Shown piece after piece: positions 44,756 to 56,339 of a stretch of DNA of 64,000 bases. Position numbers and translations under genes: made by a program. Below the pieces are notes generated by a model, which saw only the letters and a program-made list of their open reading frames with translations, was not told the DNA's origin and ran no database searches. The stretch covers positions 14,884,912 through 14,948,911 of the forward strand of contig CM043965.1 of assembly GCA_014529385.2 (NCBI GenBank), in the 5' to 3' direction. Each line of letters begins with the position of its first letter. The first letter of the stretch is position 1. The DNA comes from Adiantum capillus-veneris (lineage: Eukaryota > Streptophyta > Polypodiopsida > Polypodiales > Pteridaceae).

Positions 44756-44879
44756 AGTGTTGACAGAATTAGGTGTTTGTTGATTTTTGAAAGAAGATTA
44801 CCTCTTGAGTACTTAGATTTGAGCTTCCTCTTGAGCTTCATCAATAACCTGCTGTCGTTTAATCTTTCTTTGCTTTGTT

Positions 44880-46860
44880 GCATGCATTTTCTCTAGCAAA
44901 TCATTTGTTAGTGGAATGAAACTCTAGAAGCCCATAGAGCGGCATGTAGATTCATTTCCCAATCAGTTCATCCTAAACTAACCACTTTAGTCAATACCGA
45001 GCTAAGAATTTTTTTCGTGTGCTCAACTTGTCCATTTTCTTGTGGATGATATGGAGCGGATTTTTTATGGATGACCATAAATTCATTCAACAGATACTCA
45101 ATTACCTCATTCAGGAAATGAGTTCCCCTATCACTGACAAGTTCTATTGGAAGTCCATATCTTGTGATTACAGTCTCATACAAGAATGCGGCTGTGGTTA
45201 TAGAATCATTCTTTCTGGTTGCCTTATCCCCTGCACATTTGGTCAAATAGTCCATAGCTACAATGATATTTTGAGCTTGAGTTCTATAAGTAAGTGGTTG
45301 TATTGGCCTGACAAAATCTATGCCCCGTTTTTCAAAAGCTCTAGCCCCCATCATTGGTCTTAAAGACATGATATCTACCCTTGTTGGCATTTTGAATACA
45401 CAACAGCAATGTTCCATCTCGATTTATTTTGTATAGCCTTCCAGCTAGTAACTGATACATAGCTGATTGCCCCATTAATCTTGGTGTAGTAGGAAGTGGT
45501 ATTTGAGAATCCACTTGAGCTATGGTCATCAATGATACCATATTTTTTTACCAACGAGGTATCATTTCCACAGAGAATAGATATGCATATGGTAGATCAT
45601 CGTCTACCCCTTTTGGTGGTTCTCTTGAAATAATCCTTGATAAATGATCTGCTCTTTGGTGTGTGGTGCCCTTTTTTACAACTACAATGAAATCAAATTC
45701 CAAAAGAATGATGAACCATCTCACTATTCTCCCTGTGTTGCATGGATTGTTGACTAAGTACAATAAAGCTTGGTGGTCTACAAAGAACCCAAATTTCTTG
45801 GCTAATAGGTAATGTCTATACTGTTTTACGGCATAGATCATCCCTAATCCTTCTCTTTTGGTGGTTGTATAGATTTTCTCGGCCACATACTGGCATAATA
45901 AATGGGAAAATCAAATTTTCCATCTTGGTTGAGCTAATATACACCCAATGGCAAAATCGGAAGCATCAACATGTATACGGAATATCTTATTTCAATCTGG
46001 TGCTTTCAATATTGGGGCTGAAGTGAGAGCTTGTTTAAGTTTCATACAGGATTCCTCACACTCATCAATCCATACAAAGAGTGTATCCAGGTCATACATG
46101 GGTTTTTGCAATTATAGAATACATGTAAATGAATCGTCTGTAATATCCACAATGTCCCATGAAAGCCTAAACCCCTTTGATTGTTGTTGGTCTAGACAAT
46201 TCAGCAATAACACAAATTTTATCCATATCGGTCACTATGCCATTTTTAAACATTATATGTCTAAGAATGTTTCCTTGTCTGCCCATAAAGGTGCACTTTT
46301 CAAGATTTAAGAAAATCCTATAAAGTCTACAGTTTTTGAGTACCTTTTTGAGATGTTCAAAATTATCAGCCCGGATTGATGAATGTACACATAAATCATC
46401 CATATATACTTCCAAGAAATTCCAAAAATATTCTTTGAAAGCAGGCTCATCAATCTTTGAAAGGTGGCAGGGGCATTAGTTAGTCCAAAAGGCATAACCC
46501 TATAGGCAAAAATACCCCATTTAGTTGCAAAGACAGTTTTATGTTGGAGTCTTTGGGATTGATCAAAAGTTGATTGTACCCTGAAAAGCCGTCTAAAAAG
46601 TTGTAAGCTTCTTTTCTTGCAACTCGTTCTAAAAACATGCTCGGTGATTGGAAGAGGGTAATTATCTCTAATGATGGCTGCATTCACTTTTTTGATATTG
46701 ACACACTCTTAATTTTTCGTTTTCCTTGGGTACCACCATAATTGGGGACACCCAATCTGTGTGTTCAATTTCATAAATGAATTCGCCTTCCTTGAGCTTC
46801 TCTATCTCTTCTTTGATCTTTTTGGCAAATGTTTCATTATAAGTATATGGACATTGTCTA
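44880..46860 (-). pseudogene. Ty3/gypsy RT, RNase H and integrase of element G
   Basis: On the minus strand: RT start near 46,830 (CPYTYNETFAKKIKEEIEKL), NAAIIRDNYPLPITEHVF (46,687), YNFLDGFSGYNQLLINPKD, FGLTNAPATFQRLMS, and YMDDLCVHSS (46,406 down) with intact YMDD; RNase H at 45,886-45,548 (TTKREGLGMIYAVKQYRHYL, FVDHQALLYL, QRADHLSR); integrase 45,541-44,968 (ARAFEKRGIDFVRPI, AMDYLTKCA, LVSDRGTHFLNEVIEYL, HPQENGQVEHTKKIL), retaining the D, D and E positions. Frame shifts separate most domains. The integrase C-terminus is short: after SVLTKVVSLG only traces (YMPLYGL) remain before a basic stretch. Confidence 0.87.
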
Positions 46861-47759
46861 CTTGCGGCTTCTCATCATCTCTCATAGGTATGGTATGTTG
46901 ACAAATTTGTTCTCCCAAGATAAGAGTACATTGAATGGGTGTAGACATGATTGACTGGATGTTCTCCACCTGGAGGGTCTGTTCTGCCCTCTTTACCTAA
47001 GTGATTTTACACACTACGGACTCATCTTCGTTGTCTCCTAAGTAAGAGGGTAGTGTTTTAGAGTCAATGGTTTAGACATTTGTGATGATTCAGAGCCGCA
47101 ATCCCCATACAAGGATTGTATATCATTGTCCATATCACGAGATAGATTGTCTAACCAAACTTTCTCTATAGGAGCTGACTTAAAAGTTATGCTCCCATCA
47201 TTAGTCTCTCTCACTTTTTCCCATAAATTTCCGAGCCAGTTTTCCTCCACAAACGGAATTCCATCTAAAGGCATCTTCACTATCAGGCACTATGAGTTAT
47301 GGCTCTTTAGTTTCAAGGTGGGTTTCTACCACCACTTTAGATTTCTCTTTATTGGTTTCTACCACAAGCTCTTCAGGTTTTACTAAACTCTCGAGCTTGG
47401 GTTTTTGTTTCTCCGGCATTTCTTGAGTAATTCTTACCAAATTTCCATATCTGGTGAAGGATAGTATTTCCATTTGTTATGTATTGTGGTTTTCTTGATT
47501 TCACTCTCATTTTCGTCCATTTTTCCCTGGAATAGTTTCTTGACTTTTTCTTCAATTTTATCCTTTTGTTTCTATTTTCTCATCTCATATCTTTGACTTC
47601 TTCTTTTTTTGGTTTTTTGAGAGGTATTCTCTAATTCATCAAAGGAGTTATGTTTCTTTTTCTTAGCTTGGGCTCTAGTGGTCACCATGATTGGAACAAC
47701 AGGTTCACTTTCCTAAGAGCTACTAGGCATCACTTGGACTACAATCACCACTGCTTTTT

Positions 47760-50070
47760 CATTGTTTAACGGATTTTTTGGACAGTATTCAGGAAAGTGT
47801 CCACCCTTTTTGCAACATTGTGTACAAAAAGATTCAACTGGCTTAATGTTCTTATCAGGTTATGGGGATTCGTTTATCCAATGATCATCTGCACCACAAT
47901 TATGGCAATTTCTAGTCCTTGGCTTAATCATGGGTCTTACCATAGGAAGTCTAACACCTTGATTAGCTACAAAGTACATCGGTGTAAGCTCTGGTGTAGC
48001 CTAAGTCACAGGTTCTTCCATTGAACATGGATGTTAATTATACCACTCTCCTTCTACCATTATTGTAGATGGAATAGACTCAACATAAGATGTAATAGGC
48101 ACTAGTGCTTGTTCATCTATGACTTCTTTGAATGCATGTACTTTACAGGCACTACATTATGTCCAGGATATGGAGGTTGTTGACCCAACACAGGTTGTGG
48201 TCTTTTCATACCCATTGGTGGTCTTTGTGTTGGGGCCATATTAGGCTGATATCTGTACATGGGTTGTCCTTGAGGCCTCATAGGCACATATTGAGCATTT
48301 CCATCATACTTTGGTCGGTAACAACACTCATTGGTTTCATGTTTGGTCCATTTACCCTCAATAGCACACCATTTTTGCGGCCTAATTGGTTGTCTCTGTT
48401 GAGTAATCCCTTGCCCTGGTCCTTTCATAGGTGCTTTTTGCATACTATTCATCATTTCGTTCATCCTTTTGAGCATGTCTTCTATGGCTCTAAATGGTGT
48501 TGCAGCAGCTATTCTCACTTGTGTTGGTTTTGTGGATGTTGTTTTATCACTCTGAGTATCCTTAGGGACATCTTCTTCATTGAAAATATCACAATTGTCT
48601 CCCAAGTAAATAGAATTTGGTACACACTCTTCTAGGGTCATGTGCTTCTTGCTATACAATATAGCATGAAATTCTTTTTTTAGCAATCCTTCTAGAAAGA
48701 ATGACACTAATCTCTCTTTTGCTGGTATTTCTAATTCTGGGCATCCCGCAATGTATTGTTTCATCCTAATTGCACAATCCCTAACAGACTCACCTTGTTT
48801 CTATTTGAAGCTATATAATTGAGCTACCGAATTATGTTTGATCCTAGTTTTGGAACATGCAGCTACAAATCCTTGAGCTAATGTATTTAAATCCATGATT
48901 AACCTTGGTGGAATGTTTTAGAACCATGTCAAAGCTTTCCCTTCTAAAGTCATTCCAAATCCCTCAAATTGAGTGTGGAAATCAAATATCTGTTCTGCTC
49001 TTAGCACTTGCTTGAAGCTAGCTAAGTGGTCATATGGATCCCCAGATCCACTACATTTTTTATCCATATTTGAAAATCAGATGGCTGATCAGTTGGTCTG
49101 ACACGTCTGTTTAGCTCAGCTCCAACTCTTCTGGCAGTTGGTCCTATCTCGAGTCCTTCAAATCAATCTATTGGAAATAGTGACTCATGTAGCCTTGGAC
49201 TGGCTTTAATGTCACTCGGTTTTCTTTGTGATGAGGTAGGTTCGGATTTTTTAACATTTCTCCCAAAAGATCTCTTGGGGAGTTCTACTCTTGGAATAGG
49301 ATCAGGTCCTTGACCTATTATCCAATCTCTTAAAGAGTACCCTTGGTATCTAGTATGTTCTACCTCCTCAGGACTCATCTTAACAAATTTATTGTTATAG
49401 CAATCCCTAAATAGGTAATATGGTAGATTGTGGAACCCTTGTCTTTGATTTTGAAGATATAGATGATCTTTATGGGTGTTAACTGCCCTGATTTGGCATG
49501 AGAGGTCCATACTATCCTCCCAACACTAGACTCCAATCCTAGGATTATCTGTGCTAAGGCGTTTCAAAGGTTTCAAATCAACTTGATCGTATCCCTCGAG
49601 TTCTAAAGTCGGTGGACCTTCTTTTGCTACCATCTCCAGATTTATTGTATTAACTTCTAACCCCCATTTGTCTATCACATCAGGATTTTCAACTTTTACA
49701 TACTGAGTCCCATTTTTATCCAAATATATTTTTCCTTGTTTTTTTGCCGTGATTTCCTCTTCAAACTCTATGTCATGGTCATCAATGCGAATGGCATACT
49801 CCTCATTAGGATCCAGGTAAACATGAGCTCCATGGACATTAGTCTCATAAAAGGTGAGTATGTGCTTATATCGCACTGTTGTTCCGGTTCCTGACTGAGT
49901 CGAGAATAGGAAGACAATTCAGATGTTGAGTCTGAATAAGTGTATGAGACTTGTTCAAAGATAGTGCCCAAGTGATCACCTTGATTCACACTCTCTTTGG
50001 TCGATACCCTACTAGCGGTCTCTCCAAATATTCCTTGATTTGCTAGTATAGGACCAAATCTAGTGTTCAT
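47760..50070 (-). pseudogene. Gag of element G, with zinc knuckles
   Basis: From a minus-strand ATG at 50,070 (MNTRFGPILANQGIFGETAS) through 49,876-49,526 (acidic: IDDHDIEFEEEITAKKQGKI) to a retrotransposon-gag domain near 49,060-48,640 (GSGDPYDHLASFKQVLRAEQ, GMTLEGKALTWF, KQGESVRDCAIRMKQYIAG, RLVSFFLEGL). Then Gln/Pro/Met-rich sequence (48,400-48,120) and two zinc knuckles near 47,920-47,780: C-H-N-C-G-A-D-D-H-W-I-N-E-S (the last Cys changed to Ser) and C-T-Q-C-C-K-K-G-G-H-F-P-E-Y-C. A KKRRSQRYEMRKQK-type basic tail follows to about 47,380. Stops and shifts disrupt it. No protease is seen between this and RT (46,860-47,380). Confidence 0.8.
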
Positions 50071-50504
50071 ATAAACTTGTTAAGCCCTGGATAGTTGTTA
50101 AGCCCTGGATAGAGTACTTACCGCCGTCGGATTGAATTGTTATCCGTTTTTCCACTTGACTTGAATTCAAGTCCTGTCCTACTCTTAATTCTTACCTGCA
50201 ACCTGATTCTTATGTTAGTTTTAACCAAGTTAGCAATTTTCTCACAAAGACTGTACAGTTTTTCGCTAACTATTGTGATTGGTCTATGTATATCACTTTA
50301 ATTTGAGCTAAGTGAGTCATCAATTGAGATTTTTGGATTCTACCCTTGCAAAGAGCTTAAAGGATTAGTCTACAACCTAGAAATTGGGCTAACATGTACT
50401 AATTTGGATCCAATGGAACCCAAACTTGACCAGTGGCCTTGTATTATGTTGTTCTAACACTATACAAGCTCAAAAGTCCAAAATCTTGTATCTGAGACTC
50501 AAAA

Positions 50505-51490
50505 GTAAATAATTTGATTTAGTTTTTCTCAATTTTTAGGCTTATTTTTCTATATAGACACCTTGTTGTAGTCTTTGGACAAGTTTCACTGAATATGAAC
50601 AAGATTTGCCCAAGTTATCAATTGTTTAGTGTCCGTAGACTCATTTTTCAAGAATCTCGCTTAAGTCTCACTTTTGTGATCCAAATTTTACCAAATTTGA
50701 TATGTGGAGCCTACTTGATATGCTTCACCTTGAGGTATACACAATTGTGCAAAAATTCTCAATTCTGGAGCAGATGTAAATAATTATGATTATTTACTTC
50801 CCTTCTGGGATTTTCTAGCAACTTTTTGCCTAATTGTTGATACAAAGTGGTAAAGCAACTCAGCTTAAGCTCCCTAGCCAAGTTTCACCAAGTTTGGATA
50901 AACTCTACTCAACAGTTTTGTGTCTGTAGACTGACTTTATCGATCTGGCCATAATTTTTACTTTATAGATCCAAATCTTACCAAATTTCATGTGTGTGCT
51001 CAATGAAACATGATAGAACTTGTGGTATGCTTGGTTGGCCAAAAAAATTGGATAAAAGTAAATAATCGTGATTATTTACTTCTGGTAAATTAATCTATAT
51101 TTTATCCTTTGAGTATACACATATGCCAAACACTTTAATCTAAGCCTCTGGGTAAGGTTTCATTAAATTTGAGCAAGATTTAGCAAGTCAAAGTCAATTT
51201 CTTGACAATCAGTACATATTTCAATTTTTATCAAGTTTTTGGTATGTTTTGTGATCCAAATTCTATGAGCCTTAACAAAAGATGTTTGTAATCATGCATA
51301 GATTCTCTGGTATCAACCTTGGTCAATTTTGAGCTAAAAGTAAATAATCATGATTATTTACTTCTGGCCTAAAATGAACACTTTTTGCAATTTTTTCAAT
51401 GGTCAGACTTTTTGTAACATGTTTTAAGCCTCTGAATCAGGTCAAAAATTAATTTGACCTAAATTCTCAAGAATGGGTAAATAATATGAG
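50505..51490. repeat. Palindrome-bearing repeat block 1 (period 282)
   Basis: The 22-base palindrome (arms GTAAATAATC and GATTATTTAC, 2-base centre) occurs at 51,340-51,361 (perfect), 51,058-51,079 and 50,776-50,797, spaced exactly 282 bases; a partial copy lies at 50,505 and a half-site at 51,477. Between them, diverged units share landmarks such as CCTAGCCAAGTTTCACCAAG, TGGACAAGTTTCACTGAA and GGGTAAGGTTTCATTAAA. The block is the 5' leader of element G, between the primer site and gag. Confidence 0.85.
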
Positions 51491-51993
51491 TTTTTGCAAA
51501 CTCCCACTGGTTCATACAACGTCTATGAGCATAATCTCCAGCCGATTTCAGTGGTTGACAGTCTTTTGATGTTGTTTCAAGCCATAGACCTGAAATTTTG
51601 CGACTTCATTTAAACAAATCACAGATGATTCTTTTGGAGTGAGCAATGATTTGAGACCCACCTTGAATTCTACTTACCCTACTCCTAGGTTCTATTGCAA
51701 TCAGATTGTGGAAGGTATCCACAAACACTTGTTTTCTTGTTTTTTATGGTTTTCTGAGCATTGATCTTAAGACTTGTCTTGTCCATCAACCATTCTCAAA
51801 ATCCTAACTTAATCCTACAATCCTACGAAGTACTTAGCAAGAAAAATCTACTCCCAAGCTACCTCTCCATAGCAAAAGACGACACTCTTAAGCTATGTGC
51901 TTTAAAGAGAAATTTTTACTCTAGGTAATCCTAGAGGAAGTTAAAGGACAACTACACAAGACGCTCTTGTTTTTCTTAGTTTAGGTGTATCCG

Positions 51994-52011
51994 TCCTCGA
52001 CAGCAGTGCCA
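51994..52011 (-). other. Primer binding site of element G (tRNA-Asp-like)
   Basis: On the minus strand TGGCACTGCTGTCGAGGA begins two bases after the 5' LTR. It looks like the TGGCGCCGTTGTCGGGGA form, complementary to tRNA-Asp and used by Athila/Tat-type elements, after several C-to-T and G-to-A changes. Confidence 0.65.
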
Positions 52012-52013
52012 AA

Positions 52014-53175
52014 TGTGGATGGGTTTCCTAACGTCACTCTTATCTTATTGCAAACATAGTGAGAACCACGAACATAATTGTCAATCCATGGGACGACCCC
52101 CGAGGAGGTCACCTAATAAAAATGTTACCTATCACGTGAGTTCAACAGAAGGGTATTTAAAGTTCTTGAAAATTAAAGAAATATATATACAGAAGGACAT
52201 TATTTTTTCAAATTTGAAAAAAACGTACATATTTTAAAAGAAAAGGGTACATTATATTCTTAACAAAACTCACAGATAAGGGGTTTTACAAACATGTCTT
52301 GAACGCATGTGATATGGTAGTTTTACACATAGTGAACCCCCTGAGGCACGACCGCTAACTCGACTAGTGCATAGAGGCTACAAGAGGGTGCCAATCTCTT
52401 GGAAAACAACAGACAACTCGCATCTAACACAAACTACACTTAAATGACCTAAGTCATCAAAAGCTAGTCACTAATCAGCAAACAAAACATGACCGTTACA
52501 GCATCAAACAACATCCGAATTTTACAAAGCTTGTAGGACAAGTATATAAGACCTAAGCACACATGCTTATGGTCTCAAATCCCACTTTTGATGAAGTGCA
52601 AAGAACACGATTATTAACAGCATTGAGATCTTGACCTAGTCTTTTTTACCTCAAATGCATCTAATGCTTAGCAATGATGCCCAATACCCCGCCTATGCTT
52701 ACTTTGTGATTTCCTAGCTTAAATTCCTACTTATGATGAAATTAGATTATGGGTTGCGATGCCAAAAGTTACAATTTACCATGATATGTTTACGTCAATG
52801 CGTAGAGCTCTTACATGCGGTTGCAACGCAACAAACGGCACTGCAATGTGACAACCCGCAAGGGAGTAGGAAGCCTGAGAAGGAGAGAAGTGAGCGTCGT
52901 TAGCTCACGCTGTGTATTTCTTATCCAAAACTTAATAATAACTTTACAGAATTGGCTTTTATACCTTAGCCAAGGTTTCTTTGGTAAAAAACTAATCATC
53001 TGGGAACTCTAACTAAGGATAAATTGATACAATCTGGAATCTTATGGCTCCGACTCATAGATTACAATATCCACTTGGCAAATAGGAGTTACAATATTCT
53101 CAATTCATCAAAAGAATAAGTGTTTTAACAATAAAGCTCCCAAAAAATGTTACATGGGTTAGCTTACTGCTAATA
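52014..53175 (-). repeat. 5' LTR of element G (1,162 bp)
   Basis: Matches 31,980-32,886 with few substitutions (four in the first 83 bases) plus 255 extra bases between ACGACC at 52,093 and ACGACC at 52,348. Its outer end reads TATTAGCAG on the minus strand where TG is expected. Confidence 0.9.
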
Positions 53176-53180
53176 TAGCT
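53176..53180. other. Target site duplication TAGCT (right)
   Basis: TAGCT directly after the outer end of the 5' LTR of element G. Confidence 0.88.
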
Positions 53181-54170
53181 TCAAGCCAAAAAGACCCTAA
53201 GTAAAAATAAAGTTCTCACTTGCATCAATATAAACAAGTTAACATATTTATTAGCCGTGAATACATATTACAGGTATCAAAGAACTTATCAGTTGTCATA
53301 CATGTCCTACTTAAAATCTTTTTAGCTTAAATCCACCATCCAATATTGTATGGAGTCATCTCACTGAGTTTTTTGAGAGGATTTTATGTCTTTTAAATCA
53401 TTTTTAGTTTTTTCATGATCCAAAGGTCATCACTCCTTCAAAATCAATGAATGAGATCATAGGCTATAAATAAAGATAGTAAATATTCCCATTTTAGAAA
53501 TAATTTATATTTATTTAAATAGGATAAATTCTGATGAGAGGGCCACTACCCCCCCCCCCCCCCCCCCCCCCTCCCCCTTATGATCCAAATTTCTAACCAA
53601 AATTGTTGTCCATACATTAGGAGAAATATGAACCTTGCATGGGCCTTGTAAGGAATTCTAATTTTTAGGGATTAAGGCTAATGGTGTGTAGGGTTAAGGG
53701 GACAAGGGCATTCAAGAAGCTAGTTTTGAGTAGGCTTTTCTAGCCTTTTTTTTAGACACATGTAGGATGTGGACCTAGGAGGTCACTTTATCTCTCTAGC
53801 TTTTTGAAAGTGGAGGGAGTAAAGAGGTGTGGCCACATCATCAAAAACGTGGATCACTAAGAGCCAAAATTTGACTTTTTGTAGAAAAAAGTTATTTTTA
53901 CTTATTTTTGACTTAAAACTCCCCCCCAACATATATCCATATCAAAAAAGTATTTTTTGACCTTTTTTTAAACTTACAAGCACTAAAAGTCCAATTTTTC
54001 AAAAGAAAACTCCCCCCCAAAAAAAAACCTTTCTTCTCTCTTCCTCCTCTCTCCTTTCTCCCTCTCCTCTCCCTCCCTGCCCCCTTATCTCCTCCTCCTC
54101 CCCTCTCTCTCCCTCTCCCCCACTGTCCCCTTCTCTCCTCCCATGTTCCTCCCTCTCCCTCCCTACCCCC

Positions 54171-54210
<40 letters not shown>

Positions 54211-55930
54211 CACTACCCCCTTGTCTCCTCCCATGTTCCTCTCTCTCCCTCCTCCCTCTCTCTTTTCATCCTTTTCTTCCTCATGCAACTACCATGGTGC
54301 TCAAGCACATCACAAATCGTATGCATACATATTTGCTTGTTCGCAACGTTTGCACCGAAGGGCCGCACGTGAGGGTGAGCATATATCTTGCCAATACCAT
54401 CACATATTTGAATAAAACACCCCTTTATGCAAGGTAACAATATACTTCTTACTTTTGATTGTGTTCTTCTTATCATAAACTTTGAAGTCTAAGGTGTTGC
54501 CTCTACTTGTTTTGTAGTGCTTGGCACAAAGGTTGCTTTTATGCACAAATAGTGAAAGGCTGCAGGTTAGAGAGGCCAAGTGTCACCACTTTTCCTCTAA
54601 AACAGTCTTCTTTGTTACATCTTGCAGGTAGGTGCTTCAAATCCATGCTTATTAGGGGTGGTAATCTCATCCTAATGTATATTTTAGGATTGTTTATTCC
54701 CAGTTAGATAGAAATACTTGCAAATTTGTATAACATATACTTAACAAGTGTCTTCATTATATAGCTTGCAAATGTTGAATTCATACATGTTTTTGTTACA
54801 AGGTGACCTCTTGCTATGCTAGTTGAGTGGCGTTGTTTGCAAGAATGGCTCAAGGAACTGGCATAAATGAAGCTTTTACAGTGGCACAAAGCTCTCCTCA
54901 GCAGCAATGTGGCTCCCACTACACCAAAAATCATTATGCTAACATGGAGAGATCCCTAGTAGGACAATGCAAAAACTTTTTTTCATCAGCAGCAACACAC
55001 CCTTTCCAAACATGAGGGCACTCCTACCAAAGATATTTTTATGTGATAGGTCACCCCAGGAGCATACCATGTCATGGAATGGATGTAAGAACTATAAACG
55101 CACTACTCCTTGGAAGTTGTTCACAGATGTATGTTTAACAAAGTTAATGAGAAGAAATTTGGACTTTTTTGTTTGTTGATGTGTAAGAGCACTCTAGGTC
55201 TACCATATTTTAGATTGTTTGATAAGTTAAATAAAATTTGTAGTCATTTAAAGTGTAAGTTTGTTTTTGTTTGGTAAGATTGTACATGAGAAGACATAAT
55301 AAAGTATAAGAGATCTTGATGGAATAAACCTCGATTAGATTCCTACCATGCACTTGTGAGACCAGACCTCTCCTTGAACCCTTTGATTTCTATCATTGTG
55401 GGAAGTCCAAGGGTGGTCTATTTTCAAATTTTTAGCAATAACTTTTTTAAAAAGGAAATTTTGGTTATTTAAAAGTTTGTACACAGTCTAGAAGTTCATT
55501 CTGATTGTTTTCCTTCAGTTTCAAGTTTTGATCGAGGGCACTCCTTGGAAGCCACTTTTGAAGGTGTTAGGGTGAGATTTTGAGACAGTTTTGTATGTAG
55601 GAAATGCAGTCCTCAACACAATAAAAAACATTGGTTCTTTGAGTGTTTTCAGATTCCATGGTTTTTGTTTGAGCCCGTAGATTAAGGAAAAAGTAAGAAA
55701 TGTCTGTTTTACATCATTTTTAAAGAAATTGCCAACTTGCACGTTGATTTTTGGAGAATGCGAGTAGGATATGATTTTTTTGCATCACACAATGGTCGAA
55801 GAGCGCGACGAGATGAATAAATTTATGTGAGACAAGCCCAGAGAGATTCGGAGCCAATTGAACACTAGAAGCTCTTGAAAACAGCCTAAAAGTTCAACAC
55901 TTTTAAAAATAAAAAAAAACTGACCACTTG
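53181..55930. other. Spacer with (C)23 and a CT-rich tract, no gene
   Basis: 53,549-53,571 is an uninterrupted run of 23 C. 54,020-54,270 is almost pure C/T with a (TC)n core at about 54,172-54,208; frames through it are Leu/Ser/Pro translations. 54,480-55,170 has short plus-strand frames without a known motif. The AT-rich part, 53,610-53,990, loosely resembles 17,840-18,260. Confidence 0.5.
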
Positions 55931-55935
55931 AATTA

Positions 55936-56066
55936 TGGCCATGCATCAAAAAAAATCTTGTACTTGTCATTTTAGGGCCCCAGGGACCTTCAACAAGAGG
56001 GGCCACAAGGGCGCGCAAACTGGCCATCCAAAATGACAAGTACAAGATCTTTTTAATGCATGGCTA
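55936..56066. repeat. Fold-back (MITE-like) repeat, copy 1
   Basis: Arm 55,936-55,973 and arm 56,030-56,066 pair around a 56-base centre; 19 bases (ATCTTGTACTTGTCATTTT) pair perfectly and the outer part (GCCATGCAT) pairs with one small bulge. The centre reads GGGCCCCAGGGACC...GGGGCCACAAGGGCGCGC. Confidence 0.85.
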
Positions 56067-56103
56067 TGAGATAGAACTGGGCAGTTTAATGTGTTCATAG
56101 CAA

Positions 56104-56127
56104 CCCCCCCCCCCCCCCCCCCCCCCC
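56104..56127. repeat. Homopolymer (C)24
   Basis: 24 C in a row, between the two fold-back copies. Confidence 0.9.
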
Positions 56128-56226
56128 AATGGAAAATACCTAAACCTTATACCATGCTTATCAACCATTTTTTACTTCCTTGTGTCCATCCCCTGTTCTT
56201 GGAAATATCTTGGTCCCTATTTGTGC

Positions 56227-56335
56227 CTGGATGGCCATTCTACGCGCCGTTGTGGTCCCTCTTGTTGAGGGTCCCTAGGGCTTCAAAATGACAAATAGGG
56301 GCTTTGTTTTAATGTATGGCCATGAGATAGAGTTG
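56227..56335. repeat. Fold-back repeat, copy 2 in opposite orientation
   Basis: GGATGGCCA...GCGCC.TTGTGG.CCCTCTTGTTGA.GGTCCCT.GGGC..AAAATGACAA...TGTATGGCCAT matches the reverse complement of copy 1 (55,936-56,066) over about 100 bases with several substitutions. Confidence 0.75.
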
Positions 56336-56339
56336 TCGT

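Larger units (their letters stand above)
31980..53175 (-). mobile_element. Giant Ty3/gypsy LTR retrotransposon, element G
   Basis: Both LTRs, a 5-bp target duplication (TAGCT), a primer binding site and a polypurine tract delimit one minus-strand insertion of 21,196 bp. Removing the nested copia and its duplicated site leaves about 16.0 kb, large for a plant gypsy element. Order on the minus strand: 5' LTR, primer site, leader with palindromic repeats, gag, RT, RNase H, integrase, retropepsin-like ORF, a second palindrome block, extra ORF (split by the copia), polypurine tract, 3' LTR. All ORFs carry stops or shifts, so it is no longer autonomous. The size, extra 3' ORF and tRNA-Asp-like primer site resemble the plant Tat/Athila group; this lineage call is inference. 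Confidence 0.88.

Noticed and set aside
50505-51490. CRISPR-like regularly spaced repeats
   Set aside because: The 282-bp spacing, diverged inter-repeat sequence that is itself repeated, and the plant retrotransposon context rule out a CRISPR array.
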